Positions 51,279-61,805 are shown, counted from the stretch's first letter. The stretch: 64,000 bases of DNA from Clostridium muellerianum (GCF_012926525.1 NZ_JABBNI010000063.1:62001-126000); one strand, 5' to 3'. Made by a program: numbers and translations. The notes: generated by a model not told the origin, from the sequence alone.

Positions 51279-54200
51279 TTACTTTTGTGTAACTACAAAA
51301 TCTGCTGCTGTAAAGTCTGTCTTAGCTACCTTTGAATTAATTGTTGCACCAAATAATCCAGTTGTAGCATAGTAAGTTGCAGGCTGTCCTTTTACTGTTA
51401 CAGTATAGTTTTCAGGATTTGTAGTATTTAATTTAAATTTTACTTGTGTTGAAAAATTATCTACTAAATTTGAACATTCTACTGTTGATAAATCAGCTGT
51501 TGGTAATGTTGATGTCTTCTTTACAGCTACGAAATCTGTTGCTGTAAAGTCTGCCTTAGTTACTTTTGAACTAATTGTTGCACCAAATAATCCAGTTGTA
51601 GCATAGTAAGTTGCAGGCTGTCCTTTTACTGTTACAGTATAGTTTTGAGGATCTGTAACATTTAATTTAAACTTTACTTGTGTTGAAAAGTTGTCTACTA
51701 AATTTGAGCATTCTATTGTTGACATATCAACTTTTCCATCTTCTACTGGAGTAGGAGTAGGAGTTACACTTGATGCTGAAAGAAGCTTAGCAAGATCTAT
51801 ATTAGCAGCTACATAAGCATCTTGAGTGTTCTTATCATCTTTTGATGGAGTGTATGCTGCATAATTTCCGTTTCCATCTCTTTGTGCTGATATATTAACG
51901 CTAGTATTAGATAATCCTACGTCAACACGTGTACCCTTAGTAAATACATTCATATCACTTGTGCTAACATCTTCATTAGCTTTGAATAAGAATACTAAGT
52001 TGTTATCTTTAGGTACTACACTATATGGTTTAAGTGTCTTTCCACCAACAGCAAATGAGAAGTCGCTTGGTTTAACTCCACTCTGATATAAGCTAGTATC
52101 AAATGAAAGAACTACTGCTGCTTGTTTAACTCCATCTACTGTTTGAGCTTCAGTAGCATACCAGTAATCTGATGTAGTCTTTGGTGCTAATCCATTATCA
52201 TATACAGTTGCAATGCTTTCTTTAGCAATCTTGTTTCCTGCAATATCTCTTGTAACTGGATTATCAGTTGTAACTTCAAATTTTGCAGAACCTGGTGCAT
52301 AGTATTTTAACACATCAACTTTCTTAACTTCTTTGTTAGCTACAGTTGGGTTAACTGCATATCCTGGTAACTGTGCAAAAGAAGTTACACTTGTTGCATT
52401 TGCACTGCTTGAGAATGTTAATACTAAGTCAGATTTATCCATTGATATACTAGTAGGATTTTCTCCAGCAACCTTAAAGTCACTAGTAGATGTATTGTTT
52501 GTATCTATTGTTCCGTCATATTGAACCTTAACTTTTATATCGTCTCCGTCATATACCATTCTATAGCAGCTATCTTTTAATTTTATAGTTTGAGATGCTG
52601 TCTCAACATCACCTCTGCCACCAAATGTATCTATTTTATTACCTGCTTCGTCTTTAACATTTTCTGCAGTTATTGCCATTACACAATTATCATCATCCTT
52701 AGTTGTTTCACCAACTACATAGTTTGATGGGAATTTGATTGTTACAGACTTATGATCATCACTCTTTTCTATATCTACAGATGATGGTAAATCTTTTGAA
52801 TCTCCAGTCTTGTTTTTATATTTAAAGTTATCTTTTACTAATGTAGAAGTATCCATTGCTTCACTGAAGTATACAACTACTTTTCTTGAGTAATCTGAAT
52901 CTTTGTCAGTTGCTGATTTCTTGTATACATGTGTTATCTTTGGTGATACATCATCAATACCCTTTAACTCAGTGCTGAAATCATTTATTTGATTTTTGTT
53001 AGTTGTTGTATCAGCTAAGCTCTTGATTGTTATATTGTATTTACCACTAGTTAATCTCCAGTCAGTTGTTTTGTCTGTATTGCTAGAATCCTTATCATTT
53101 GGATTCTTGTACATCACTATATCCCATGAATTACTGTTATCCCAATGTCCGTTATCTTTTACACCAGTTGAAGGTTTAACTTCTTTAATATGTGAAGAAA
53201 TATCTATTCCATCTGCATCCTTTAATGTATAGTTCTTTATTTGTGTTGCATAAGTATAATCAATATCTTTGCTGAATCTTACACGAATATTTTCGCTGTC
53301 TTTAATCTTAGCACTTAGAACTGTAGGCTTAGTTTCGTCCTTTTCTTTTGTGAAGCTTAATGTTACATCATCATCTACTGAGTTGCCATACGCATCTCTT
53401 ACATTTTTATCTACATATATAGTATTGGCACCTGTATTAATTTGTCCACTTACTCCAGTAATTTTTACAGCAGTATCATTTTGTTTTAATTTTACTGTAG
53501 CTCCTAAGTCCTTTAAAGTCTTACCAGATTTATTTAATTCATAGTTTACTGGATTTAAAGCAGTCTTTTTGTCCATTGTTCTTCCGAATTTAACCCAAAC
53601 TGCTCCATCTGGATCAGAAGTTGCAGTGATATCTTTAGCTGTTAATTTTCCATCTTTTGCATCAACATTAAAGTCCTTTGTAGCTTCTAAAACTCCAAAT
53701 CCACCTGCAGCGCAAAGAACTCCATTTGTTTCTCCCTCTAATACTTTTAATGTGTTGCTTCCTGTTGGAAGGTTAGTATTAAAGTAGAATTCTGCTTTAC
53801 GTGACCAATTGTGAGTAACTCCAGAACCATCAGTCCAAGTTATTCCATCTTTGATTTCACTTAAAGGTTTATCTGTATTTGGTACATTTGCAGTCTCTAA
53901 TCCATAGCTTGTTATATTTTGATCTTTTATTCTAAACTTACTTGCTAAAGTTGAAATATCTTTCATATCAACTGGAGCTGTAAACTCAACAGTTAATTTG
54001 TTTCTACCTTGAGCTGTTACAGATTTTAATACTGGTGCCTCAGTTGCCTTGAAAGTTACTGTCTTATCTACAGCTTTTACATTATCTGTTCCATCAGCTG
54101 TTATTACACCATCTTTAACTGAAACTTCATATTGTTTGCTTTGTTGTTTAGGTTCAGCTAATGTAATTAAAAGTGTTCTATTATCATCTTGAAGACTAGC

Positions 54201-55382
54201 TACTGCTGTCTTTTCATCTAATTTAGTTCCATCAACTTTATAGTTTGTAACATCTTCTGCTGAATCTGAATCGACATCACAACCGAATACAACTTTGATT
54301 TCATTTAATCCTACTGCTTCTACTGATTGAACTTCATTATTTACTGGTGAAGGTGTGTTATCGCCAAGAGCTTTGTTTATTTGATCTTCAACATTGCCTG
54401 AAACAACACCTGTTCCACCTATAACAGTCATATCAGTACTTTTGCTACCATTATCTTTAATGTATTTTAGAGCATTAGTTGTTGCAGTTGATCCTTCAGT
54501 GTCAACTAATATTAATGGTGCGCCTGTCTTTCCAGCTACTGCTGAAGCAACTAGAGCATCTGCATATCCATCTCCTGTTGCGTTAGCAGCAAACATTTTT
54601 TCCTTTTTAACTGTATCTTTGAATGCAGCTAAAACTCTCATATTAGTATCAAATCTATCTGATCCACCATTTACTCTGTTAGTAGCATTAACTTTGTTGT
54701 AAATTGAACTATTTATAACATTTTCAGTTCCAACTACTGTAACTTTTGATTTGTTCTTGTTAACAAAATCTATAACTGGTTTCATGTAGTCAGCATTGTT
54801 CATTCCTAATAAAAGAATTTGTCCTTTTGCTGCTGCAATTGGAGCTACTGATAAAGCATCTGAGAAGCCTTCTCCACCAACCATTATAACTTCGTCAGCT
54901 TTTACGCCTAAATCAACTAGTTTTTCAGCAACTTTTGCATTAGTTTCATATCTGTTTGCTCCACCTAGTTCTGTAACAGTATAGTCTTTCTTTAATTCAT
55001 CTCTTACTGATTGTGAAACTGCTGCAGTTCCACCTACTACATATACATTTTTAGCTTTTAATGTAGTTAATGCATTTTTAGTATCTGTGCTTAATGATTT
55101 TGTTGTTGTTAAAAGTATTGGTGCATCTAACTTTTTAGCTAATGCTGAAGCACTTACTGCATCTGCATAAGCATCACTGCCTTCAGCGCATACTAATACT
55201 ACGTTATCACTAGTTGTCCAGTTTGATGTAGCAACCTTAGCTGCTGTTGCATATCTGTCAACTTCACCATATCTTGTTACCTTTCCTGCTGCTGCTTGAA
55301 CTGGACCAGCACTTAAAGCTGTAGTCAAGACTAAAGACATAAGTGTAGCACTTGCAAGTGCCTTTGTACTTTTTTTACTCAT
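51279..55382 (-). CDS. Large CWB2 surface protein with Ig-like domains
   Basis: A signal peptide (MSKKSTKALASATLMSLVLT ... VQA) is followed by three cell-wall-binding repeat 2 domains (residues about 35-340) with paired motifs such as VVLVCAEGSDAYADAVSASA, NVYVVGGTAAVSQSV and GGANRYETNAKVAEKL. These anchor proteins to the cell-wall polymer in clostridia. About 870 residues of Ig-like domains follow (LNEIKVVFGCDVDSD, VWVKFGRTMDKKTAL, VVVYFSEAMDTS). The end carries two tandem copies of a 78-residue-period module (ECSNLVDNFSTQVKFKLN; GQPATYYATTGLFGATI). AGGAGGG precedes the ATG. A homologue lies at 57419-60739. Confidence 0.88.
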   Translation of the reverse strand: MSKKSTKALASATLMSLVLTTALSAGPVQAAAGKVTRYGEVDRYATAAKVATSNWTTSDNVVLVCAEGSDAYADAVSASALAKKLDAPILLTTTKSLSTDTKNALTTLKAKNVYVVGGTAAVSQSVRDELKKDYTVTELGGANRYETNAKVAEKLVDLGVKADEVIMVGGEGFSDALSVAPIAAAKGQILLLGMNNADYMKPVIDFVNKNKSKVTVVGTENVINSSIYNKVNATNRVNGGSDRFDTNMRVLAAFKDTVKKEKMFAANATGDGYADALVASAVAGKTGAPLILVDTEGSTATTNALKYIKDNGSKSTDMTVIGGTGVVSGNVEDQINKALGDNTPSPVNNEVQSVEAVGLNEIKVVFGCDVDSDSAEDVTNYKVDGTKLDEKTAVASLQDDNRTLLITLAEPKQQSKQYEVSVKDGVITADGTDNVKAVDKTVTFKATEAPVLKSVTAQGRNKLTVEFTAPVDMKDISTLASKFRIKDQNITSYGLETANVPNTDKPLSEIKDGITWTDGSGVTHNWSRKAEFYFNTNLPTGSNTLKVLEGETNGVLCAAGGFGVLEATKDFNVDAKDGKLTAKDITATSDPDGAVWVKFGRTMDKKTALNPVNYELNKSGKTLKDLGATVKLKQNDTAVKITGVSGQINTGANTIYVDKNVRDAYGNSVDDDVTLSFTKEKDETKPTVLSAKIKDSENIRVRFSKDIDYTYATQIKNYTLKDADGIDISSHIKEVKPSTGVKDNGHWDNSNSWDIVMYKNPNDKDSSNTDKTTDWRLTSGKYNITIKSLADTTTNKNQINDFSTELKGIDDVSPKITHVYKKSATDKDSDYSRKVVVYFSEAMDTSTLVKDNFKYKNKTGDSKDLPSSVDIEKSDDHKSVTIKFPSNYVVGETTKDDDNCVMAITAENVKDEAGNKIDTFGGRGDVETASQTIKLKDSCYRMVYDGDDIKVKVQYDGTIDTNNTSTSDFKVAGENPTSISMDKSDLVLTFSSSANATSVTSFAQLPGYAVNPTVANKEVKKVDVLKYYAPGSAKFEVTTDNPVTRDIAGNKIAKESIATVYDNGLAPKTTSDYWYATEAQTVDGVKQAAVVLSFDTSLYQSGVKPSDFSFAVGGKTLKPYSVVPKDNNLVFLFKANEDVSTSDMNVFTKGTRVDVGLSNTSVNISAQRDGNGNYAAYTPSKDDKNTQDAYVAANIDLAKLLSASSVTPTPTPVEDGKVDMSTIECSNLVDNFSTQVKFKLNVTDPQNYTVTVKGQPATYYATTGLFGATISSKVTKADFTATDFVAVKKTSTLPTADLSTVECSNLVDNFSTQVKFKLNTTNPENYTVTVKGQPATYYATTGLFGATINSKVAKTDFTAADFVVTQK
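51290..51726 (-). repeat. Tandem duplication (234-bp period) at the 3' end of the CWB2 gene
   Basis: Two units starting ECSNLVDNF, with GQPATYYATTGLFGATI in each, lie 234 bp apart and are nearly identical, with only a handful of base changes. Neither is found in the related protein at 57419-60739. Confidence 0.75.
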
Positions 55383-56058
55383 ATTGTAATACCCTCCTCG
55401 ATTTTAAGTGAATTTTAATTAAAATTCTTTTAATATATATATATATTTTTAAATATATACTTATTTAAGGCTTCACAATTTCTAACTTAATATTAGAAAT
55501 TACGATAGCATTTTAAAACAGAAACTATTATACCATATTAATCCTTCATGTTCCAGTATTTTTAACTAATTTAATCATTTATTCACTTTACAGGTTACAT
55601 CAGTTATGCTTTCCAAAACTCACTCTTTATTATATCATAGATTTTGTTAATTTTCTATATTTTATATGTACTCTAACTTTTATCCAATTACCTCAATGAA
55701 TCTATGTTATAGTAAAATTAACTATGGCCTAATTATACAATAATTTTTTAAATTTTTCTACAGTTTTAACCTTGGCAAATAAATGTATTTTTATTGTAAT
55801 TATTTAGTTTTTTTACACCTTGCTGTTACAATTTTAAATATCACAAAATAATAAACACATAGAACATAATATTAGACGTAATTACATTAAAAAATGTTTC
55901 AAAATTTTTTAATTATATAAATTTAATTATTTAATGATCCATTTTCTACTAATGTATTAATTAATATGCTTTAATTATTCTACATCAAATTCTAAATTCC
56001 TGCTTTATATGTAAAAAACTGCAAAGCAATTTTTTACATAAATTAAGCAAGTTCCTAC
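55383..56058 (-). promoter_or_regulatory. Long AT-rich leader region of the CWB2 gene
   Basis: The 676-base stretch has no gene. It contains an inverted repeat AATTTCTAA (55477-55485) with TTAGAAATT (55493-55501), an ATATATATAT tract at about 55433 and, at the far end, the terminator of the next gene. Long untranslated leaders are usual for abundant S-layer proteins; no promoter is assigned with confidence. Confidence 0.35.
56008..56040 (-). terminator. Terminator after the CWB2-only protein
   Basis: TATGTAAAAAACTGC (56008-56022) pairs with GCAATTTTTTACATA (56026-56040) around AAA, one mismatch. Because of the long T/A run it can work in either direction. Confidence 0.75.
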
Positions 56059-57111
56059 TTATTCAATTCCTATAACTTTAAGAGAATCTCCAGTTGATAA
56101 ACTTGTTTGAATATACTCAGAAACTGAAGCTGTTCCTCCAATTATTATAAGTTTTGAGTTTTCACCTGCATTTAAGTTTATATAATCTTCAGCTGCTTGT
56201 GCCTGAGCTATACTTGCGCCAACACCAGTAAGTACCAATGGTGATCCGGTTTTTGCTGCTGCTGCTGAAGCAACTAAGGCATCTGCAAATTGATCTTTAG
56301 TTTCACCACCTGCTGCTATATAAACTGTACCAAAGTCTAACCCACCATTATTTTTGAAATAATTTAAAACTTCTAAGTTTGTAGCAAATCTATCTGCTGC
56401 GTTTTGAGTTATCTTCTTACCTGATACTGTATCTACTACTGATTGAGGTAATACTCCTTGTCCACCTACAGCTAGTATATTTAGTCCATTGGAAGTTATT
56501 ACTTCTTTGACTGTAGGATCTATCATTTTTGAAGTTCCAAATAATACGGGATACCCTTTTTGTGCTGCTATGGAAGCTACCGATAATGCATCTGCATAAC
56601 CATCCTGCCCATTAACAAGAATTGCTGACTTTTGTCCACTTAAACTTAAAACTTTTTTAGCAACTTCTGCATTGGTTCCCATTCTTGTTGTATCTTTAAC
56701 TCCAGCTATACGTTCTACTGAATATTTGCTTTTTAATGCATTTTCTATTGAAGGTGATACTACACCTTTTCCTCCTACTATATACACTGTTTTTGCTCCA
56801 AGATTTTGTATGGTAGAAGCTACTTCTGATTCTAAAGTATCCCCTGCTGTTAAAAGAATTGGAGCCCCTAAAAGTTTTGCAAGAGGTGTAGCGCTTACCG
56901 CATCTGGATAACCATATCCATTTACTAGTATTACATTAGAAGACTTACCAAATAAATCTCCAGCAACTTTATTTGCTGTACTGATTCTTCCGCCTGCACC
57001 GCCATCAGTTCTGCTTACTGTAGCAGCTCGTACACTACTTGCTGAACTTAAAGCTACTGATAGAACTAATGCTGTAAGCATAGAACTTAAAAACTTTTTT
57101 CCTTTAATCAT
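56059..57111 (-). CDS. CWB2-only cell wall protein
   Basis: The 350-residue protein has a signal peptide (FLSSMLTALVLSVALSSASSVRA) and then just three CWB2 repeats: VILVNGYGYPDAVSATPLAK, TVYIVGGKGVVSPSIENALK, SAILVNGQDGYADALSVASI, and a third ending KLIIIGGTASVSEYIQTSL. With no effector domain it could occupy wall-polymer sites or act as a structural component. It lies between the two large CWB2 proteins. AGGAGG precedes the ATG. Confidence 0.85.
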   Translation of the reverse strand: MIKGKKFLSSMLTALVLSVALSSASSVRAATVSRTDGGAGGRISTANKVAGDLFGKSSNVILVNGYGYPDAVSATPLAKLLGAPILLTAGDTLESEVASTIQNLGAKTVYIVGGKGVVSPSIENALKSKYSVERIAGVKDTTRMGTNAEVAKKVLSLSGQKSAILVNGQDGYADALSVASIAAQKGYPVLFGTSKMIDPTVKEVITSNGLNILAVGGQGVLPQSVVDTVSGKKITQNAADRFATNLEVLNYFKNNGGLDFGTVYIAAGGETKDQFADALVASAAAAKTGSPLVLTGVGASIAQAQAAEDYINLNAGENSKLIIIGGTASVSEYIQTSLSTGDSLKVIGIE

Positions 57112-57317
57112 TAATTCATTCCTCCTATTGTTAATGATAATCGTAAAATTTATACCTAACTTTAATTATATAATAATATACATAAATTTTACAGGTATTT
57201 TGTCAATTTTTATAAATAAAGTTCAAATAAGGTTCAGATTAAATTTCCACTATAGTACTCTTATAGATATATATGCAATACTAGTTATATTTTAGTTAAG
57301 TATCTCTGCTTAAAATA

Positions 57318-57368
57318 AAAAAACTTACAGTAAAATAAATATTACTACTATTTTACTGTAAGTTTTTT
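57318..57368 (-). terminator. Strong terminator after the upstream CWB2 gene
   Basis: Arms of 20 bases (57318-57337 and 57349-57368) pair perfectly around an 11-base loop, with T runs on both strands. It lies in the 307-base gap 57112-57418 that also holds the promoter region of the CWB2-only gene. Confidence 0.85.
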
Positions 57369-57418
57369 CAGTTTACTTTTTTACTTTGTTAATAATAAAA
57401 TTTAATATAAATATTTTT

Positions 57419-60400
57419 CTATTTTGCAATTAACGTCCTAGGTTTTAAATCATCACTACATGGACTAAATACTGCATAATCTCCATCATCAGTTTTTTCA
57501 CCTCTTATAGTAATACTTGAAGTTATAGGATTTGCTCTAACTGTAACCTTATCTCCAGATCTTATTGTATCTCTATTAAAATCATAGATAACATTATGTC
57601 CATCAACTGATAATGAAAGAGGTGTAAGTGTTTGTCCTGTTGTCTCATTTGTAAATATAAAGTCATCATAATAAGAACTTCTAATATCATCATCAATATT
57701 TTGATTAAATGCTATTGTTATAGAAGGATTCTTTATTGTGTTACGATTAGTTTCTGCGAACCATGAATCAGGACGAGTTATTGGTGGAATTAATACTTTA
57801 TCTGAACCTGATTGCAATTTACGTCCAGCTGCGTCAACAGAATAATCCCCATAAACATAAAGTGTAGTATCCGCTCCAGCATTTTTTATAGAGTTAATTT
57901 TATCATTATTCTTGATTCCAGATCTAAATGTAAGCGTTACATCTTTTCCTGACATAGAGCACCTATCTGGAGTTTGACCATCTACTCTAAAATCTTTAGC
58001 GTTAATTATATCTAAAGTATCTGTTAATGAAAATCTAACTACTATATCATCATTTTCAAAAGTTAATTTTGCTGTATTATCTATAAGTTTTGGACCATTG
58101 GTATAATCTTTCTGTATTTCTCCACTATAAGTAGATGTTAATGAATTACCATTCTTATCTTTAACATTTGAAACAGATATTTTCTTTACATAATTTGTAT
58201 ATTGCGAATCACCTATTACATAACTTGATGGAAATTCAATAGTTACACTCTTGTTATCTGCGCTTGCAGTGATAACAGTACTGGATGGTAAATCTCTCCC
58301 CTCACCTGTGCCATCCATGAAACGGTAGTTTGAAGAATTAGTAATTGAATTTTCATCCATAACTTTATTAAAAAATACAACTACTTGATTTTGGCTACTT
58401 ACATTTTTTATTACCGAATCAACAGCTACACCGTCAGTATCTACACCATCAACTTTTGTAGTATATGGTTCCATTACATTTGGTACTGATGCAGTATCCA
58501 TAATATTTTTTACTGTTAATGTATATTCAGAATCCTTTAATCGCTCAGAATCTTCAAATTTAATGTTGTAAGTTCTATTGCTATTTCCATCTGCATCCTC
58601 TACTGATGTTATATAATCAATTTTATAAGTTACATCCATACCACTTGAATCAACTATTTTATAGTTAGATTTATTGGTTGCATTACCATTACTAACATCT
58701 TTATTGAATTTAACTCTAAGGGTTTTATTATCCAATAAAGCCGCATTTATAACCTTTGGCTTCGAAGTATCATTATTAATATTAAAGTTCTTCACCTGTT
58801 CATTCATTAAATTTCCATAAGTATCTTGAACATCGTCATTTACAGTAAGAGTATTTTGTCCATTTTTAAACAAATAACTTAATCCTTTTATTTTAACAAC
58901 CTTATCCTCTGTATTAGGCTCAAAGCATATATTTGATGAACTAACTCCAACAGTACTTCCATTTATCTTATAGTTACTATATTCAAGCGCTGTTTTCTGA
59001 TCCATAGTTCTGTCATAAGTTATATAAATAACACCTGAATCATCAGCAGATACATCTGTAACTTTAGGAGTACCTGCTGATGTATCAACATCAAAAGTTA
59101 AACTTGATCCTTCTAAAGGAAAATTACCAGCGCCATATAATTTTTTATCAGAATCACCGTTTGGAACAACAAATGTATTACTCCCAATTGGAAGAGGAGA
59201 ATCAAAATAAAGTTCTACATTATCACACCAATGATCAGCTTCACCAATAAATTTAGTCTCAGATGTATTTAATCCAAAATTCAACAAGCTCTGTCTATTA
59301 ATTTTCATAGAAGATAAGTCACTTGAAGTTATTTTTATAGGTTGTGAAAACTTAACTATTAATTTGTTTCCTCCACGTGCCTTTACTGATTGTAATATAG
59401 GTAGACCTTTGACTGAAAAAGTAATATCCTTTTCATATTTGTCTATAGTTTTATTTGTCGTTCTGTCTAATATGGCATTCTTTACTGTAAAAGCTACAGT
59501 TTTAGATGGATTAAATGGGTGTTCAAATGTAATTGCTACTGTTCTTTTATCATCTTCAAGATAAATTTCACAATCAGTTTCTGATACTCTTCCTAAATCT
59601 TCACCATCAATCTGATAATTTCTTATAGCCTTTGCTGTATTCTCATCAACTTCCGTATTAAATACAACTCTTACTTGATTTAATCCATTAGTAGTTACTG
59701 ATTTTACAGTGGGACTACTACTTAAAGGAATTGATGAATTTATTTTTGAAATAACATTATCAGAAATAACTCCTGTTTCAGCTATAGCATTTACATCCGT
59801 TGAGCTGGTTGCTTTATTTTTAATGTAATCAGCTGCTTTGTTTGTAGCTGTAGAATTATCTTGATCTACTAATACTAATGGAGAAGACCATTTTCCTGCC
59901 AAAGATGAAGCTATCAAGGCATCTGCATATCTGTCTCCACTTGCGTTAGCAATATATAGCTTACTAGTTTTCAAATCATCTTTAAATTCATTCAATACTT
60001 TTAGATTAGTTTCAAATCTGTCAGTGCCACCATCTACTCTTTTAGTAGCTCCTACAGTTTTATATGTGCTATCTGATATAGAATTCTTTGTTCCAACAAC
60101 AGTAACATTTGAGTTATTTGTTTTTACAAAATCAAGTACAGGTTTTAATGTTTTATTATCATTAATTCCTAGTAAAAGTATTTGACCCTTAGCTGCTGCT
60201 ACGGGAGTAACGGATAACACGTCAGAAAATCCTTCTCCACCAACCAGCATAACATTACCTGGATTTACTCCAAGTTTAACTAACTGATTTGCCACAGCTA
60301 CGTTAGTTTCATATCTATCTTTTCCGCCTAACTCTATTAAATTATAATTAGAATTTTTTAATCCATCCCTTACGCTTTGTGCTACTGAGGCCGTTCCACC

Positions 60401-60739
60401 TATAACATATACATTTTGTGGTTTTAATGTATCCATTGCAGTTTTTGCATAGGAATTAAGCGTTTCTGTTGTAGTTAAAAGTATAGGTGCATCTAATTGT
60501 TTTGCAAGTGCTGATCCACTTACTGCATCTGCATACCCTTCACCACATACTAATACAACATTCTTAGAACTAGTCCAATTTGTAGTAGCCACTTTAGCTG
60601 CAGTTTCGTATATAGTTGTTCCTCCGACTGCTGTGACTTGTCCCTCTGCAGCTCTAACTGGTGATGTCGATAAAGCTGCCGCTAAAACCAAGGACATAAC
60701 CGCTGCACTTTTTAAGGCTTTTGTAGAATTTACCTCCAT
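57419..60739 (-). CDS. Large CWB2 surface protein with Ig-like domains (second copy)
   Basis: 1106 residues with a signal peptide (LKSAAVMSLVLAAALSTSPVRA) and three CWB2 repeats (residues about 33-340: VVLVCGEGYADAVSGSALAK, NVYVIGGTASVAQSV, LGGKDRYETNVAVANQL). Ig-like domains follow (LNQVRVVFNTEVDEN, VIYITYDRTMDQKTALEYSN, QVVVFFNKVMDENS). It is homologous throughout to 51279-55382 but lacks the final tandem module. The third repeat reads NAIAETGVIS where the paralogue has TVIGGTGVVS, so that repeat is partly eroded. AGGAGGG precedes the ATG. Confidence 0.88.
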   Translation of the reverse strand: MEVNSTKALKSAAVMSLVLAAALSTSPVRAAEGQVTAVGGTTIYETAAKVATTNWTSSKNVVLVCGEGYADAVSGSALAKQLDAPILLTTTETLNSYAKTAMDTLKPQNVYVIGGTASVAQSVRDGLKNSNYNLIELGGKDRYETNVAVANQLVKLGVNPGNVMLVGGEGFSDVLSVTPVAAAKGQILLLGINDNKTLKPVLDFVKTNNSNVTVVGTKNSISDSTYKTVGATKRVDGGTDRFETNLKVLNEFKDDLKTSKLYIANASGDRYADALIASSLAGKWSSPLVLVDQDNSTATNKAADYIKNKATSSTDVNAIAETGVISDNVISKINSSIPLSSSPTVKSVTTNGLNQVRVVFNTEVDENTAKAIRNYQIDGEDLGRVSETDCEIYLEDDKRTVAITFEHPFNPSKTVAFTVKNAILDRTTNKTIDKYEKDITFSVKGLPILQSVKARGGNKLIVKFSQPIKITSSDLSSMKINRQSLLNFGLNTSETKFIGEADHWCDNVELYFDSPLPIGSNTFVVPNGDSDKKLYGAGNFPLEGSSLTFDVDTSAGTPKVTDVSADDSGVIYITYDRTMDQKTALEYSNYKINGSTVGVSSSNICFEPNTEDKVVKIKGLSYLFKNGQNTLTVNDDVQDTYGNLMNEQVKNFNINNDTSKPKVINAALLDNKTLRVKFNKDVSNGNATNKSNYKIVDSSGMDVTYKIDYITSVEDADGNSNRTYNIKFEDSERLKDSEYTLTVKNIMDTASVPNVMEPYTTKVDGVDTDGVAVDSVIKNVSSQNQVVVFFNKVMDENSITNSSNYRFMDGTGEGRDLPSSTVITASADNKSVTIEFPSSYVIGDSQYTNYVKKISVSNVKDKNGNSLTSTYSGEIQKDYTNGPKLIDNTAKLTFENDDIVVRFSLTDTLDIINAKDFRVDGQTPDRCSMSGKDVTLTFRSGIKNNDKINSIKNAGADTTLYVYGDYSVDAAGRKLQSGSDKVLIPPITRPDSWFAETNRNTIKNPSITIAFNQNIDDDIRSSYYDDFIFTNETTGQTLTPLSLSVDGHNVIYDFNRDTIRSGDKVTVRANPITSSITIRGEKTDDGDYAVFSPCSDDLKPRTLIAK

Positions 60740-60962
60740 TTTGTTATCCCTCCTGATATTCCTTAATAATCTATCATAACAACATTATACTATAAATATT
60801 GAATTATAGACACTCATAAAGTTAATGTTTTATATAACCTTGCCTTTCTAATAATAAAAAGCCCCCATTACAGAGCCTTTTTCCTCATGTATCATTAAAT
60901 TGGAAATTGAATAATGTTTCAGGACGTAATTCCATTTAATATATTTAATTATATAATATTCC

Positions 60963-60987
60963 ACATATATTTTAAAATCATAAGCTA
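60963..60987 (+). promoter_or_regulatory. Possible mother-cell (SigK/SigE-type) promoter
   Basis: CATAAGCTA at 60979-60987 fits the CATANNNTA -10 pattern, with an AC about 15 bases upstream at 60963-60964, and lies 54 bases before the first CotF-like gene. The rest of the 301-base gap holds only a weak AAAAAG/CTTTTT stem near 60860. Confidence 0.3.
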
Positions 60988-61040
60988 ATAATAAATTCGT
61001 AAATGATTTAAACTTTTAATATTTTAGGAGGTAGCACTTT

Positions 61041-61250
61041 ATGAATACTGGTGTAAATAAACAAATTGAAGCTAATAACTTAAAAGTTATTAAAGATCAG
61101 CTTGCATATGAATCTTTAATGAATAAAAAATTTAACGAATACTCTGGACAGTGTACTGATCAGTCATTAAAAAATTTATGTAATGAATCCAGTCAGGTTC
61201 ACAAAAGAAATTTTGATAATCTAAAGTCTTATTTAGACTCACATCAATAA
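61041..61250 (+). CDS. Small CotF-like protein (69 residues)
   Basis: A helical protein: MNTGVNKQIEANNLKVIKDQ, then YESLMNKKFNEYSGQCTDQS and VHKRNFDNLKSYLDSH. This resembles the half-size partner seen beside CotF-type spore coat proteins in clostridia. TAGGAGG precedes the ATG. It is followed 40 bases later by a clearer CotF-family gene on the same strand. Coat location is inferred from family. Confidence 0.65.
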   Translation: MNTGVNKQIEANNLKVIKDQLAYESLMNKKFNEYSGQCTDQSLKNLCNESSQVHKRNFDNLKSYLDSHQ

Positions 61251-61290
61251 TAAGTTTTAAATTAATTATAAAAACAGGAGGAATTATTTT

Positions 61291-61551
61291 ATGAATGATA
61301 AAGAATTAGCTCAAGATCTTCTTGCTACTGAAAAGCAGGTTATATCAGCTTATAGCACTGGAATAACTGAAACTTCTTGCATGAATTTAAGAAATACTTT
61401 AGTTGATAATTTTAAGAACGTTCAGGAAGTTCAATTTAAAGTTTTTGATACTATGAGACAAAAAGGATGGTATGCTACAAAGGACGCTCCTGACGCTGAA
61501 GTTCAACAGGTTAAAAATGAATCTAATCAGATGTCTAGCACGCTAAGATAA
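61291..61551 (+). CDS. CotF-family spore coat protein
   Basis: The 86-residue protein has LAQDLLATEKQVISAYSTGI and VQFKVFDTMRQKGWYATKDA, the latter close to the conserved MxxRGWYxxxxA end of CotF proteins. The family is ferritin-like and associated with the spore coat. ACAGGAGG precedes the ATG. It is probably cotranscribed with the gene before it. Confidence 0.8.
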   Translation: MNDKELAQDLLATEKQVISAYSTGITETSCMNLRNTLVDNFKNVQEVQFKVFDTMRQKGWYATKDAPDAEVQQVKNESNQMSSTLR

Positions 61552-61616
61552 GTGTTGGTTAAGGGATAATACCTATTGACAACTTAATATTTACAATACA
61601 AGCATAATAGGAATCA

Positions 61617-61760
61617 TTTATAGAGGACAGAGGACAATTGACAGATGACAGTGATTGTTGCTTTTCTTCCGTTACACTACAGAAAACCTTTAATTATTTT
61701 CATAACTAAGCGACTTTATCACAATCCGTTATGATATGTCAGTTGTCAATCCTCTATGAT
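61617..61760. repeat. MITE-like element with terminal inverted repeats
   Basis: The left end ATAGAGGACAGAGGACAATT then GACAGATGACAG is mirrored by TGTCAGTTGTCAATCCTCTAT on the right. The arms share ATAGAGGA, TTGACA and TGACA, with the left arm carrying an internal duplication. There is no reading frame inside. It lies between the CotF-like genes and the ttcA-like gene. Confidence 0.5.
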
Positions 61761-61805
61761 TTTTAAATTTTTCTGATGCGTTAGCATTAATGTATTTAGT
61801 AGAAT

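Noticed and set aside
52333-54984. Plus-strand open frames opposite the large CWB2 gene
   Set aside because: Same reason: their Val/Ser/Leu-rich products mirror Asp/Lys/Thr-rich coding on the minus strand, and none has a ribosome site.
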